Below, in pieces: positions 28,080 to 38,192 of a stretch of DNA of 64,000 nt. The stretch comes from Cytobacillus gottheilii (GTDB lineage Bacteria; Bacillota; Bacilli; Bacillales; Cytobacillaceae). Made by a program: the position numbers and the translations under genes. The stretch spans positions 1,270,975-1,334,974 of the forward strand of contig NZ_KV440945.1 in NCBI RefSeq assembly GCF_001636345.1. Reading direction: 5' to 3'. Positions within the stretch are counted from its first letter, which is position 1. Each line of letters opens with the position of its first letter. The notes under the pieces were generated by a model that worked only from the letters and a program-made list of their open reading frames with translations, was not told the DNA's origin and did not search any database.

Positions 28080-28559
28080 TTACAAATGCTTAACAAGTTC
28101 TTGCACAAATTGTTCAAGCTTGCTTTGGTCAAGTTCATCAAAGCGGTTTTTTTCTGGAGAATCAATATCTAAAACTCCAAGAAGCTCACCGTTTTTTATT
28201 AAAGGTACAACAATTTCTGATTGTGAGGCAGCATCACAGGCAATATGTCCAGGGAATTGGTGGACATCCTCTACTCTGAATGTTTTCTTTTCTTGTGCAG
28301 AGGATCCGCAAACACCTCGTCCTAAAGGAATTCGCACACACGCAGGCAAACCTTGGAAAGGCCCTAACACAAGCTCACCATCTTCTAATACGTAAAAACC
28401 AACCCAATTAACTCGGTCTAAAAATTGATTAAGCAAAGCGGAAGCATTGCTTAAATTCGCAACGGTATTCGTTTCCCCTTCAAGCAAAGCGGCAAGCTGT
28501 TTGATGACAAGATCGTAATTCTCTTCGCGTTTTCCGCGGTATGTTTCGACGTTAAACAT
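28080..28559 (-). CDS. ytsP: YtsP, free methionine-(R)-sulfoxide reductase
   Basis: 159 aa single GAF domain of the fRMsr family. Catalytic cysteines are visible in LPACVRIPLGRGVCGSSA and HIACDAAS. Reduces free L-methionine-(R)-sulfoxide with thioredoxin. Two adjacent ATGs; AGGTGAAAC spacing favours the second at 28559 (MFNVETYRGK). Convergent to megL, so two methionine-linked enzymes lie back to back. Confidence 0.92.
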   Translation of the reverse strand: MFNVETYRGKREENYDLVIKQLAALLEGETNTVANLSNASALLNQFLDRVNWVGFYVLEDGELVLGPFQGLPACVRIPLGRGVCGSSAQEKKTFRVEDVHQFPGHIACDAASQSEIVVPLIKNGELLGVLDIDSPEKNRFDELDQSKLEQFVQELVKHL

Positions 28560-28628
28560 CATGTTTCACCTATCTTTCAAAAAATGTATAGAGATGTATC
28601 GCAAAATCACAAGATTCTCGCGGGAATT

Positions 28629-28673
28629 TGTCGATATGTTTATAAAGGAATCTAGAAATCTTAACAAGAATGT
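28629..28673 (+). promoter_or_regulatory. Possible sigma-H promoter and Spo0A-like box of refZ
   Basis: AAAGGAATC (28644-28652), 12 bp, CAAGAATGT (28665-28673) resemble the sigma-H -35/-10. TGTCGAT at 28629-28635 is one base from the 0A box. B. subtilis refZ is expressed early in sporulation under these factors, so the assignment is plausible although neither match is perfect. Confidence 0.4.
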
Positions 28674-28773
28674 ATACATTATAGCAAAAGTAGAAACTCA
28701 ATGAACAGCAACAAATCTTGAATCTATAGAAAAATTTTACGATCTTAGCTGATGCAGAAAGAGAGGGAAGATT

Positions 28774-29409
28774 TTGAAAAAAAATGCACGTGATGCGATC
28801 GTTGATGCTGCAGTATATTTATTTAATCATAAAGGGTTTAAAGGCACTTCAGTACGTGATATATCAGAAAAGTCAGGTTCAAATTCCGCTAATATCGCTT
28901 ATTACTTTGGAAATAAGGAAGGTTTATTGGAATATTGCTTTACAGCCTATTATGAGGGCTATTTGAAAGAAATGGAAAAAGCTGTCGTCTATCTAGAGGA
29001 TGGTGCGATCATTTGTTTAAAGAAGACACTTGAAAGAATCATCTATTATCAGTTTGAAAATAGTCAATTAACACGAATGATCGTGCGGGAAATGTCCTTA
29101 GATTCACAGATGGTTCGCGAAATTATGTCCACATATGCCATGAAGGAAAAATACTTTTTTCAAAACATCTTTGAATACGGCTTTGCCAATGGGGAATTTC
29201 GGCAGGAATCTTCAGGCTATTATCTGCTCCAGCTTAAGGGGCTATTGACCATGCCTTTTTTAAATACACATTATATGACAGAAGTGCTGTATCTTCTTCC
29301 TCAGGAAAAATATTTTGCTGATAAATATTTGCAGGAATTATACAGCTGGGTCGATGGAAGGATGAACAGCCAGCAGCAGGGGAAACAAATACTGACTGTA
29401 TCATCATGA
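28774..29409 (+). CDS. refZ: RefZ (YttP), TetR-family regulator of FtsZ
   Basis: 211 aa. N-terminal TetR helix-turn-helix (DAAVYLFNHKGFKGTSVRDISEKSGSNSANIAYYFGNKEGLL) and a helical C-terminal domain. In B. subtilis RefZ binds motifs near the origin and modulates FtsZ-ring placement at sporulation onset. TTG start with AGAGAGGGAAG upstream. Gene order with ytsP, hisJ and ezrA follows B. subtilis. Confidence 0.88.
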   Translation: MKKNARDAIVDAAVYLFNHKGFKGTSVRDISEKSGSNSANIAYYFGNKEGLLEYCFTAYYEGYLKEMEKAVVYLEDGAIICLKKTLERIIYYQFENSQLTRMIVREMSLDSQMVREIMSTYAMKEKYFFQNIFEYGFANGEFRQESSGYYLLQLKGLLTMPFLNTHYMTEVLYLLPQEKYFADKYLQELYSWVDGRMNSQQQGKQILTVSS

Positions 29410-29418
29410 TCCTAGTAT

Positions 29419-30225
29419 TTAATAGAGATATTCTTGGCTAAGCATCATAGGCAAACCCTGGCCAAGCTCTTTGACTTGATGTGCATCTGAACCGTAAACA
29501 AGTGTTATGCCCATTTCAAGTGCAGCATTTGCTGTCCACAAAGGCGGATATGGTTCCCGGCATAAAGGTTTACTTGAACCGGCGCCATTATAATCAAGCT
29601 CATACCCGTTCTGTTTCACCGCTTGCAGAATGGGCATTAAAGTGTCCTTAAAATCTTTTTCACTTTGGAATTTTTTCTTAAATTTCTCAACAAGGTTGAT
29701 ATGTCCAATTCGTTTAGGTTTATATTTTCCTAAGTCAGCAAGAATAGATAGGGTGACAGTTTGGTAATAGCGCTCATAAATAGCATCAACGCTTCCATAT
29801 CTCTTGATCATTTCACCAAAAACGTCTGGACTATGATCGAGACAATCATACACATTATCGTGCTTTAAAAAGTGAACGGACAGTATGGAATCGTCAATGA
29901 GCCTCCCATATTCGTTGAGAAAAGCTTTAATCTCCTGCTCGTATCCTTCAATAAAATCTACTTCTAACCCAGCATTCACGGTGATGCTGCTTTTGTATTT
30001 TTCCTTTAATCCATTTACTTCCTTAAAATAGTCTTCGAGTTGATTCATTGACATAGCACTATCTTTTAAAGGAGTTGGTTCTGAGAACCTCTGAGGGAGC
30101 GGTGCATGCTCTGTAAAGGATATTTCTTGGAATCCCAGCGAGATTGCCTTTATAATATAACTTTCAAGAGGATCTTTTGTTCCGTGTGGACAATAAGGTG
30201 TATGAATATGACCATCTTTTTTCAT
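29419..30225 (-). CDS. hisJ: HisJ, histidinol-phosphatase (PHP type)
   Basis: 268 aa PHP-superfamily metal-dependent phosphatase for the penultimate step of histidine synthesis. Metal-binding motif HIHTPYCPHGT at residues 6-16, further residues in EHAPLPQRF, GLEVDFI, GHINLV and YGSDAH. GGAGGG is 9-10 nt before the ATG. Monocistronic, between refZ and ezrA, and away from a his operon as in B. subtilis. Confidence 0.93.
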   Translation of the reverse strand: MKKDGHIHTPYCPHGTKDPLESYIIKAISLGFQEISFTEHAPLPQRFSEPTPLKDSAMSMNQLEDYFKEVNGLKEKYKSSITVNAGLEVDFIEGYEQEIKAFLNEYGRLIDDSILSVHFLKHDNVYDCLDHSPDVFGEMIKRYGSVDAIYERYYQTVTLSILADLGKYKPKRIGHINLVEKFKKKFQSEKDFKDTLMPILQAVKQNGYELDYNGAGSSKPLCREPYPPLWTANAALEMGITLVYGSDAHQVKELGQGLPMMLSQEYLY

Positions 30226-30414
30226 ATACTTTTTTCCCTCCTTGAACTGGATGTTAACGAATGTTAAAGATTTATTGATTTATTTCGATAAAATGTGAAA
30301 TAAATAGTCAAAAAATGTCGTTTACATGGTATCATAAAAACATTGAATTGAACACGAAAAGTGAAAGTATAGATGGACATACCGGCTCGGAACAGAACAG
30401 GGGGCTTTTAAAAA

Positions 30415-32103
30415 GTGGGATACATAATTGGCGGTATCGTAATTGTCATTCTTATATATTTGACAGGATATTTTTTAAAAAAGAAATATTATAAAGAAGT
30501 TGATCGGCTGGAAACATGGAAAATGGATATTATGGACCGCCCTGTGCTGGATGAAATGGCAAAGGTCAAACAGCTGAATATGACTGGTCAAACAGAAGAA
30601 CTGTTTGAAGGCTGGCGCTATAACTGGGATGAGATCGTAACAGCAGAACTTCCAAATGTAGAGGAATATTTGTTTGATGCTGAAGAATCGATTGATAAGT
30701 ATCGCTTCGGTAAAGCGAAAGAAGCATTAAGTGCGATAGAAAGCAGTCTTGAACGCATTGAAGAACAAATCAAAGCACTTCTAGTGGAAGTAAAAGATCT
30801 TGTTGGCAGTGAGGAAAAAAACAGGCTGGAAATTGAAGAACTGAAAGAAAATTATCGGGAAAACAAAAAACTTTTGCTGGCACACAGACATACATTTGGC
30901 AAAGCAGAGGAAGTACTGGAAAAGCAATTTGACAAAGCTGCCGAATTATTTGAACAGTTTGCCGAAAAAACAGATCAGGGAAATTATTTAGAGGCACGGG
31001 AAGTTGTACTGGCGATTCAGGAAATACTGGATCATTTGCAGCAGTGCATGGACTCTATTCCTGAACTGCTAATCGAATGCCAGTCTAAGCTTCCTTCTCA
31101 AATGGCGGACCTGCGGGATGGATATGAAGAAATGCGGGAAGGCGGTTATATTCTCGATCATATTCAGCTGGAAAAAGACATTGAACAATTCCAGCAAGAG
31201 CTCGATAAGCTCCTGGAATCCCTTTATAAGGTAGAGCTTGATCATGTGCAAAGTACAGTAGACAATATGAGAGACAGCATTGACCTTTTATATGATCTGC
31301 TCGAAAAGGAAGTACATGCTAAACATAATCTGCAGCAGGATGAGCCGCTTGTCAGAGAGAGATTATATGATAGCTTAGAAAGCAATAAGGATCTAAAAGG
31401 TGAGCTTGACGAAATTTGTGAAAGCTACCATGTGGATCAGCAGGATAAAGAAATACAAATAAAACTTGAAAAAACGCTATCAGCTTTAACCAAAAAATAC
31501 GATGTTTTGCATCATAAAATTAAAAATCAAGGTTCTGCACAAACGCATCTATTGGAAGAGTTCCTGCAGATCAAATCAAGTCTGGATGAAATTTGTCTGG
31601 AGCAGGATGTTTTTTCGGAAAAACTGCAGGCGCTTAGAAAAGATGAAATGACTGCTAGAGAAACAGTGGCAGAATTAAAGAAAACCATGACAGAGGCGGT
31701 CAAGCTTGTATCCAAAAGCAATATTCCAGGTTTATCTCAGGAATATAAATATTTGGTGCACGATACTCAAGAAAGCATTGAAAATGTGATGCAGAAACTG
31801 GAGGAAAAACCTCTTAATATCCCAACTGTTCAGCAATATCTCGAGGTTGCAGTAATGACAGTGGATAAACTGGCACATTACACGGAAGAAATGATCGAAA
31901 CGATTCAGCTTGCTGAAAGAGTCATTCAATATGGAAACCGCTATAGAAGTTCATATCCATCAATCGAAAAAGCGTTACAAGAGGCAGAACAGTCTTTTAG
32001 AAGCTACGATTACAAAACATCACTTGAACAGGCTGCCACTTCAATTGAAGAAGTTGAGCCTGGTGCTTTGAAGAAAATAGAAGAGCTGGTAAAAGAAGAA
32101 TAA
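30415..32103 (+). CDS. ezrA: EzrA, septation ring regulator
   Basis: 562 aa. One N-terminal membrane helix (about 2-21) followed by a long spectrin-like coiled-coil cytoplasmic domain; conserved C-terminal patch VIQYGNRYRSSYPSIEKAL (the QNR region). EzrA binds FtsZ and limits Z-ring number, and links division to PBP1. GTG start with AGGGGG 10 nt upstream. Ends in a strong terminator. Confidence 0.96.
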   Translation: MGYIIGGIVIVILIYLTGYFLKKKYYKEVDRLETWKMDIMDRPVLDEMAKVKQLNMTGQTEELFEGWRYNWDEIVTAELPNVEEYLFDAEESIDKYRFGKAKEALSAIESSLERIEEQIKALLVEVKDLVGSEEKNRLEIEELKENYRENKKLLLAHRHTFGKAEEVLEKQFDKAAELFEQFAEKTDQGNYLEAREVVLAIQEILDHLQQCMDSIPELLIECQSKLPSQMADLRDGYEEMREGGYILDHIQLEKDIEQFQQELDKLLESLYKVELDHVQSTVDNMRDSIDLLYDLLEKEVHAKHNLQQDEPLVRERLYDSLESNKDLKGELDEICESYHVDQQDKEIQIKLEKTLSALTKKYDVLHHKIKNQGSAQTHLLEEFLQIKSSLDEICLEQDVFSEKLQALRKDEMTARETVAELKKTMTEAVKLVSKSNIPGLSQEYKYLVHDTQESIENVMQKLEEKPLNIPTVQQYLEVAVMTVDKLAHYTEEMIETIQLAERVIQYGNRYRSSYPSIEKALQEAEQSFRSYDYKTSLEQAATSIEEVEPGALKKIEELVKEE

Positions 32104-32111
32104 GACAGTGT

Positions 32112-32150
32112 AAAAAAAGGCTTAGAGGTATGTACCTCTAAGCCTTTTTG
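32112..32150. terminator. Bidirectional terminator between ezrA and braB
   Basis: AGGCTTAGAGGTA / TACCTCTAAGCCT hairpin flanked by A7 and T5. Confidence 0.88.
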
Positions 32151-32173
32151 AATGTACTTTGTTAGTTATCATC

Positions 32174-33502
32174 TTAAGAAAGCTTCTTTGCGCCCGTAAA
32201 CAAGGATAGAAAGTATCCAAGGGCTGCTCCGGCAATTGCAGGCATGATCCAGCCGAGCCCTTCTGCATATAAAGGCAAAAACGAAAGGTTCTCACCTATA
32301 GCTGAAACATTCACTCCCGCTTCATTTAAACCATCCACAAAGCTGATTAAACCGGTAGGAAGCAACGCGCAAATATAGACGAAAGAACGTCCTTTAAAAA
32401 GCTGGTGAAAAAAAGACAAAACAATTAATACAATTGCAAGCGGGTAAATAATAACCAGAACAGGAACAGAAAAAGTAATAAGCTGAGTCAGCCCTGCATT
32501 CGCCAGTACGGCACTAAAAAGGGAGAATACAATAACAATCGTCTTATAAGAGAAAGCTGGAAATAACTTTGAGAAATACTCCGCACAAGATGAAACAAGT
32601 CCAACGGAGGTTGTTAAACATGCAAAAATGATGGCAGCTGCTAAAATCACGGATCCAAGCGGGCCGAATAAATATTGTACGGTACCAGACAATATCGCTC
32701 CGCCATTTTCTTTAAATCCAATTGCTTCTGGAGCAGTTGAACCAATAAAAGCAAGAGACACGTAAATGATTGCGAGACCGGCTGCAGCGATGAGACCAGC
32801 ATATATACATATTTTCATAACTGCTTTTTTGTTGGTTACACCTAACCCATTAATAGAGCCAATAACAATTATGCCGAATACTAGAGCGGCAATGGTATCC
32901 ATCGTTAAGTAGCCTTCAATAAACCCTGTAAAAAAAGCTGTGTCATTATATGTATCCTTTGGGAGGTCTTGTTCCCCAAGTGGTGAAATGATGGCTTTTA
33001 TTACTATGATTCCTAAGAGGATTAAAAGCGCAGGTGTTAACACTTTTCCAATGGTATCCACCAGTTTGGTTGGATTCATAGCGAGCCATAAGGTAATGGC
33101 GAAAAAGACAGCTGAAAACAGAAGTAATGGCCAAAAAGAATTGGAAACGTTTTCATCAAGAAACGGAATAATACCAATTTCATATGAAACAGTAGCAGTC
33201 CGCGGTATAGCAAACAGCGGTCCGATCACTAAATACATAATGACGGTAAAAACAACTCCAAACACAGGGTGAACTCTGCTCGCCATTGTTTGGACATCAC
33301 CCGTTCTGGCAATCGCAATAATCGCCAATAAAGGCAATCCAACACCGGTAATTAAAAAACCGAAAGCAGCAGTCCAGACGGATGTACCGGCCTCCTGGCC
33401 CATAAATGGAGGGAAAATCATATTCCCGGCTCCAAAAAATAAAGCGAAAAGCATTAATCCAATCGCAAATATTTGTTTTAAAGATAATGTTTGCTGCTTC
33501 AA
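32174..33502 (-). CDS. braB: BraB/BrnQ, branched-chain amino acid transporter
   Basis: 442 aa, about twelve membrane segments, LIVCS family (FALFFGAGNMIFPPFMG at the start; GPLFAIPRTATVSYE). Na+- or H+-coupled uptake of Leu, Ile and Val. TTG start, 7 nt after AGGAGG; the next Met is residue 17. Position between ezrA and nifZ is that of braB in B. subtilis. Confidence 0.9.
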   Translation of the reverse strand: MKQQTLSLKQIFAIGLMLFALFFGAGNMIFPPFMGQEAGTSVWTAAFGFLITGVGLPLLAIIAIARTGDVQTMASRVHPVFGVVFTVIMYLVIGPLFAIPRTATVSYEIGIIPFLDENVSNSFWPLLLFSAVFFAITLWLAMNPTKLVDTIGKVLTPALLILLGIIVIKAIISPLGEQDLPKDTYNDTAFFTGFIEGYLTMDTIAALVFGIIVIGSINGLGVTNKKAVMKICIYAGLIAAAGLAIIYVSLAFIGSTAPEAIGFKENGGAILSGTVQYLFGPLGSVILAAAIIFACLTTSVGLVSSCAEYFSKLFPAFSYKTIVIVFSLFSAVLANAGLTQLITFSVPVLVIIYPLAIVLIVLSFFHQLFKGRSFVYICALLPTGLISFVDGLNEAGVNVSAIGENLSFLPLYAEGLGWIMPAIAGAALGYFLSLFTGAKKLS

Positions 33503-33716
33503 AAATAGTCCTCCTAAACAATTGCACTATTCTTTCATTCCTCAAAATGTTTAGAACATTAACATAGTAACATGCATTTTTAAAAAAAGCAGATTTTAAA
33601 ATAATTTTAATATTAGGAAAAATATATTGCAATAATATAGAATACCCATTCATTCTATATATCGAAGTTCCTCTATTTATGGTAAGATTGAGAATTGCAT
33701 AAGGTGGTGACCAATC

Positions 33717-34853
33717 ATGATTTATTTTGATAATAGCGCAACAACGAAACCATATAAAGAAGCCATTCAATCATTTGTAAAGGTAAGTGAAGATTACTAT
33801 GGTAATCCATCTTCCCTGCATTCATATGGAGCCAAATCTGAAAAGCTGCTCTCTCAGGCGCGCGAACAGATGGCTAATTTGCTGAAAGTGGATGCACAGG
33901 AGATCATTTTTACTTCTGGCGGAACGGAAGGCAACAACCTTGCCATAAAAGGAGGCGCACTGGCAAAGCGCGGAAAACATTTGATTACGACTGAAATTGA
34001 GCATCCATCTGTTAAGGAAGCCATGAAACAATTGCAGAAACTCGGCTACCAGATTACTTTTATTCCTGTTGATGCTGATGGAATTGTGGACATAGAGGAT
34101 ATTCGGGCAGCCATTACGAACGATACTGTGCTTGTATCCGTTATGCATGTTAATAATGAGGTCGGATCCATTCAGCCAATTCATGAAATTGGGCAAATGC
34201 TGAAGAACTATCCTGATATTCTTTTTCATGTCGACCATGTACAGGGGATTGGGAAGGTGCCTCTAAATATTAAGCATTGTCATATTGACCTTTGCACAAT
34301 CTCGGCTCATAAATTTCACGGTTTAAAAGGCACAGGCGCCTTGTATATACGAAAAGGAGTAAAGATCTCCCCGCTGTTTTCCGGCGGCAGCCAAGAGCAG
34401 CAATTAAGAAGCGGAACCGAAAATCTGCCAGGTTCTGTTGCGATGGCCAAAGCGCTTAGAATGGAATTGACTAAGCAGGAAACAGAATCCAGTACACTTT
34501 CTGAAATTAAGCGTTATATCATAGAAGAATTAGGTGTGATGGAGGGAATAACGATCCATACTCCAGCAAATCAAGCTGCGCCGCATATCATCAATTTTTC
34601 GATAAGCGGTATGAAAGCAGAAGTGTTTGTCCATGCTCTTGCTGAGCATGATATATACGTTTCTACAACAAGTGCATGCTCTTCTAAATCAAAAGCAGTC
34701 AGCCAGACACTGCTGGCAATGGGTGTGCATGAAGAATTAGCCAAAAGAGCATTGCGAGTGAGTTTATCTTACGACAATACATTGGAAGAAGCACATTTAT
34801 TTATTAATGCTGTTAAAAAAACAATTACAAGTTTAAGAAAGGTAATGAAATGA
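33717..34853 (+). CDS. nifZ: NifZ, cysteine desulfurase for ThiI
   Basis: 378 aa IscS/NifS-like PLP enzyme. FDNSATTKPY at the start, SGGTEGNN, PLP-lysine motif SAHKFHGLKGTG, and catalytic cysteine loop TTSACSSKSKA. Supplies persulfide sulfur to ThiI for 4-thiouridine in tRNA. RBS AAGGTGGTG. Its stop overlaps the thiI start (ATGA), so the two are translationally coupled. Confidence 0.94.
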   Translation: MIYFDNSATTKPYKEAIQSFVKVSEDYYGNPSSLHSYGAKSEKLLSQAREQMANLLKVDAQEIIFTSGGTEGNNLAIKGGALAKRGKHLITTEIEHPSVKEAMKQLQKLGYQITFIPVDADGIVDIEDIRAAITNDTVLVSVMHVNNEVGSIQPIHEIGQMLKNYPDILFHVDHVQGIGKVPLNIKHCHIDLCTISAHKFHGLKGTGALYIRKGVKISPLFSGGSQEQQLRSGTENLPGSVAMAKALRMELTKQETESSTLSEIKRYIIEELGVMEGITIHTPANQAAPHIINFSISGMKAEVFVHALAEHDIYVSTTSACSSKSKAVSQTLLAMGVHEELAKRALRVSLSYDNTLEEAHLFINAVKKTITSLRKVMK

Positions 34854-36061
34854 TGATCAACTATGACCGTATATTAATCCGCTTTGGTGAGATTTCTACC
34901 AAGGGGAGAAATCGCAGCAAGTTTCTGGAAAAATTAAGACAGAATGTAAAGCGAGTGCTATATCAATTCCCGGAAATCAAAATAGAAACACAGCGTGACC
35001 GAATGTTTGTGAAATTAAATGGTGCAGATGGAGAAGCGGCTGCACAATGTTTAAAAGAAGTTTTTGGCATCCAGTCCTTTAGTCTTGCTATAAAAACTGA
35101 ACGTGAAATTGATCAAATTAAGGATGCCGCCTTATCCTTATTTGAAAAGGTGTTTGAAGAAGGGAAAACCTTTAAAATCACATCGAAGCGTGCAGATAAG
35201 AAGTTTCAGCTTGATACAGGCGAAATGAATCATACGTTTGGCTCCCATATTTTAAAGAATGTAGAACATGCTAAGGTGGATGTGAAGAACCCTGATATCA
35301 ACCTGCAAATTGAGGTGAGGGAAGAAGGAGTTTATTTAACCTGTGAAAATATAAAAGGAGCCGGCGGTCTTCCTGCTGGTTCAAGCGGAAAGGCCATGCT
35401 CATGCTCTCAGGCGGAATTGATAGTCCTGTAGCTGGCTATTTAGCGATGAAGAGAGGAATTGAAATTGAGGCTGTCCATTTTCACAGTCCTCCCTTCACA
35501 AGTGAACGAGCAAAGCAAAAAGTGATTGATTTAACCGAAAAACTTTCAAAAATCTGCGGGAAAGTTACACTGCATATTGTGCCATTTACTGAGGTGCAGC
35601 AAATGATTCAGAAGCAGGTGCCTGAAAATTATACGATGACATCAACCCGAAGAATGATGCTAACCATAACTGATCAGCTTCGCAAAAGAAATGAAGGCCT
35701 TGCTATTATCACGGGTGAAAGTTTAGGACAAGTTGCCAGTCAGACGTTAGAAAGCATGTATGCCATTAACGATGTAACGTCTACACCTGTGCTGCGTCCG
35801 TTGATAACGATGGATAAAGAAGAAATTGTGGAAATCGCACAAAAAATAGACACGTTTGAAATCTCTAATCGTCCTTTTGAAGATTGCTGTACTGTTTTTG
35901 TTCCAGCATCCCCAAAAACAAAACCAAAACTTGAAAAAGTTGAGCGGTTTGAAAGCTTTGTTGATTTTACAGAGGCAATATCAAAAGCAGTACAAGATAC
36001 AGAAACGCTAACAATTACACCAGGTTTCAGCTATGAAAATGAGGATGAGGATCTATTTTAA
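34850..36061 (+). CDS. thiI: ThiI, tRNA 4-thiouridine synthase
   Basis: 403 aa: ferredoxin-like and THUMP domains (about 1-165) and a PP-loop adenylation domain with SGGIDSP at 187-193. Lacks the C-terminal rhodanese domain of enteric ThiI, as is normal in Bacillus; sulfur comes from NifZ encoded just upstream. Two adjacent ATGs at 34850 and 34853. Confidence 0.96.
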   Translation: MMINYDRILIRFGEISTKGRNRSKFLEKLRQNVKRVLYQFPEIKIETQRDRMFVKLNGADGEAAAQCLKEVFGIQSFSLAIKTEREIDQIKDAALSLFEKVFEEGKTFKITSKRADKKFQLDTGEMNHTFGSHILKNVEHAKVDVKNPDINLQIEVREEGVYLTCENIKGAGGLPAGSSGKAMLMLSGGIDSPVAGYLAMKRGIEIEAVHFHSPPFTSERAKQKVIDLTEKLSKICGKVTLHIVPFTEVQQMIQKQVPENYTMTSTRRMMLTITDQLRKRNEGLAIITGESLGQVASQTLESMYAINDVTSTPVLRPLITMDKEEIVEIAQKIDTFEISNRPFEDCCTVFVPASPKTKPKLEKVERFESFVDFTEAISKAVQDTETLTITPGFSYENEDEDLF

Positions 36062-36093
36062 GAAGATCTTCATGAAATTACCAATTTAAAAGT

Positions 36094-36123
36094 GCATACC
36101 GCCATGTGATTCTACACATTCTA
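36094..36123 (+). promoter_or_regulatory. Sigma-G promoter of sspA
   Basis: GCATA (36094-36098), exactly 18 bp, CATTCTA (36117-36123), matching the forespore sigma-G consensus. Confidence 0.85.
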
Positions 36124-36146
36124 TACTCACAAGGAGGTGAAATCAC

Positions 36147-36350
36147 ATGGCAAACAACAACAACTCAAACCAGCTTTTAGTTCCTGGTGTACAACAAGCT
36201 CTAGATCAAATGAAGTACGAAATCGCTACTGAATTTGGTGTAAACCTTGGTGCAGAAACTACTTCTCGTGCTAACGGTTCAGTAGGTGGAGAAATCACTA
36301 AGCGTTTAGTTCAAATGGCTGAACAACAATTAGGCGGTTACCAAAAATAA
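36147..36350 (+). CDS. sspA: Alpha/beta-type small acid-soluble spore protein
   Basis: 67 aa. Coats and protects spore DNA. Germination protease site region TEFGVNLG and the conserved [19 protein letters not shown] are present. Strong RBS AAGGAGGTGA and a sigma-G promoter. Directly follows thiI as in B. subtilis. Confidence 0.96.
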   Translation: MANNNNSNQLLVPGVQQALDQMKYEIATEFGVNLGAETTSRANGSVGGEITKRLVQMAEQQLGGYQK

Positions 36351-36370
36351 AAATAGATAATATGGCTACA

Positions 36371-36405
36371 AGGAGCAGGGCAAACGCCCTGCTTCTTTTT
36401 TTTTA
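36371..36405 (+). terminator. Terminator after sspA
   Basis: AGCAGGGC-AAAC-GCCCTGCT followed by T9. Confidence 0.9.
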
Positions 36406-36551
36406 TTTCATAAAGATCATTGAACCTTACTAGCGAAGAATCTAGGCATTTCTTAAGCTTATTTGTCACACGTTCTTTTGCCAGTACCTCGTTTAGATTA
36501 ATTGTTGTAAAGTTGATAAATTTGATTGTTTTGATTTTTTGAAAAATTTAG

Positions 36552-36557
36552 TATAAT
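36552..36557 (+). promoter_or_regulatory. -10 element of ytcI
   Basis: TATAAT at 36552-36557; a TTTGAT/TTGATT sits 15-16 bp upstream. RBS AAGGAGG at 36578. Confidence 0.5.
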
Positions 36558-36593
36558 GTTGGGAGTATAAACCAATTAAGGAGGATTATCAAT

Positions 36594-38183
36594 ATGAAAC
36601 GTGAAGATTTACTTGCTCCCGAACAGTATAACCTTGTTGAAGAAGTTGAGAAATTCACAGCTGACCAAAGTAAAATAGCACTCATTTGGGAAAATGAGTT
36701 TGGAGAGAAAAAGAATATTACATATCATCGTTTGATTGAAAGAGTGAATAAAGTTGGAAACGTTTTCTTAAATCATGGATTGCAAAAAGGAGATACTGTC
36801 CTTGTCATCATTCCTCGCTTAATTGAAGCATATGAAGTATATTTAGGTGCATTAAAAATCGGATTAACAGTGCTTCCAAGCTCTGAGATGCTTAGGGCTA
36901 AGGATTTGCAATACCGAATAACTCATGGTGATGTGAAGGGGATCATTAGTTATTATCCATTTATTGATCAAGTCAAAGAGCTTAAAGAAGCAGAACCATT
37001 AGTTAAATTTTCAATTGGTCAAAAAGCAGATAATTGGTTTTATTTAGATGAAGAGCTGGAATTGGCCTCTTCCACTTTAACAACTGCTGATACAAAAAAA
37101 GATGACATGGCATTTTTATCATATACATCAGGTACTACTGGCAATCCAAAAGGGGTTGTCCATACACATGGTTGGGCCTTTGCACATTTAAGAACAGCTG
37201 CACCTCACTGGCTCTTGATTGAAGAAGGAGATATCGTCTGGGCAACAGCTGGCCCTGGCTGGCAAAAATGGGTTTGGAGTCCCTTTTTATCCGTGCTGGG
37301 CTCAGGTGCAACTGGTTTTGTTTATAATGGCAAATATGATCCCCAAAAATATTTACAGCTTCTTCAGGATAATAAGGTGAATGTTCTTTGCTGTACGCCT
37401 ACTGAATATCGGTTAATGGCAAAAGTGGATGAAATTGGACAATATCAATTGCCGCACCTTCGCAGTGCTGTGTCTGCTGGTGAACCGTTAAATAGAGAAG
37501 TGATTGATATTTTTAAGAAACATTTTCAACTCAATGTGCGCGATGGCTATGGTCAGACCGAAAATACATTACTTGTTGGAGTGACAAAGGATATGGAACT
37601 CAGACCTGGGTCAATGGGAAAACCGACACCAGGCAACAAGGTAGACATTATCACTGATGAAGGGAGACCTTGTGAGGCAGGGGAGGTTGGCGACATTGCC
37701 GTTCATGTCAGCACACCTGCTTTGTTTAAAAATTATTATAAAGACCCTGAACGAACGTCTATGCAGTTTAGAGGCGAATATTATATAACAGGTGACAAAG
37801 CCAAAAAAGATGAAGATGGATACTTTTGGTTTGAAGGACGTGGAGATGACATCATTATTAGCTCAGGCTATACGATTGGACCATTTGAAGTGGAAGACGC
37901 TCTTGTAAAACATCCTTATGTAAAAGAATGTGCTGTCGTCGGCAGCCCAGACGAAGTTCGCGGATCGATCGTGAAGGCATTTGTTATTTTGAAGGATCTG
38001 CCACAGCAAAAGGAGAGCGAGATTATACAGCAGCTGCAGGATCATGTGAAAGCAATGACTGCTCCATATAAATACCCGCGGAAAATTGAATTTGTTGAGG
38101 AACTGCCTAAAACAATTTCAGGAAAGATTATGAGAGTGGAGCTGCGGAAAAAAGAACTGGAGAGCGTGGCAAACAAGGTGTGA
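36594..38183 (+). CDS. ytcI: YtcI, acyl-CoA synthetase
   Basis: 529 aa ANL-superfamily ligase related to acetyl/medium-chain acyl-CoA synthetases. AMP-binding motif YTSGTTGNPKG, DGYGQTENT, and C-terminal KTISGKIMRVELR with the adenylation lysine, which is the kind of site AcuA could modify. Substrate not evident; shorter than AcsA (529 vs 572). Same position as ytcI of B. subtilis, next to ytcJ. Confidence 0.88.
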   Translation: MKREDLLAPEQYNLVEEVEKFTADQSKIALIWENEFGEKKNITYHRLIERVNKVGNVFLNHGLQKGDTVLVIIPRLIEAYEVYLGALKIGLTVLPSSEMLRAKDLQYRITHGDVKGIISYYPFIDQVKELKEAEPLVKFSIGQKADNWFYLDEELELASSTLTTADTKKDDMAFLSYTSGTTGNPKGVVHTHGWAFAHLRTAAPHWLLIEEGDIVWATAGPGWQKWVWSPFLSVLGSGATGFVYNGKYDPQKYLQLLQDNKVNVLCCTPTEYRLMAKVDEIGQYQLPHLRSAVSAGEPLNREVIDIFKKHFQLNVRDGYGQTENTLLVGVTKDMELRPGSMGKPTPGNKVDIITDEGRPCEAGEVGDIAVHVSTPALFKNYYKDPERTSMQFRGEYYITGDKAKKDEDGYFWFEGRGDDIIISSGYTIGPFEVEDALVKHPYVKECAVVGSPDEVRGSIVKAFVILKDLPQQKESEIIQQLQDHVKAMTAPYKYPRKIEFVEELPKTISGKIMRVELRKKELESVANKV

Positions 38184-38192
38184 ATTGAGGAG

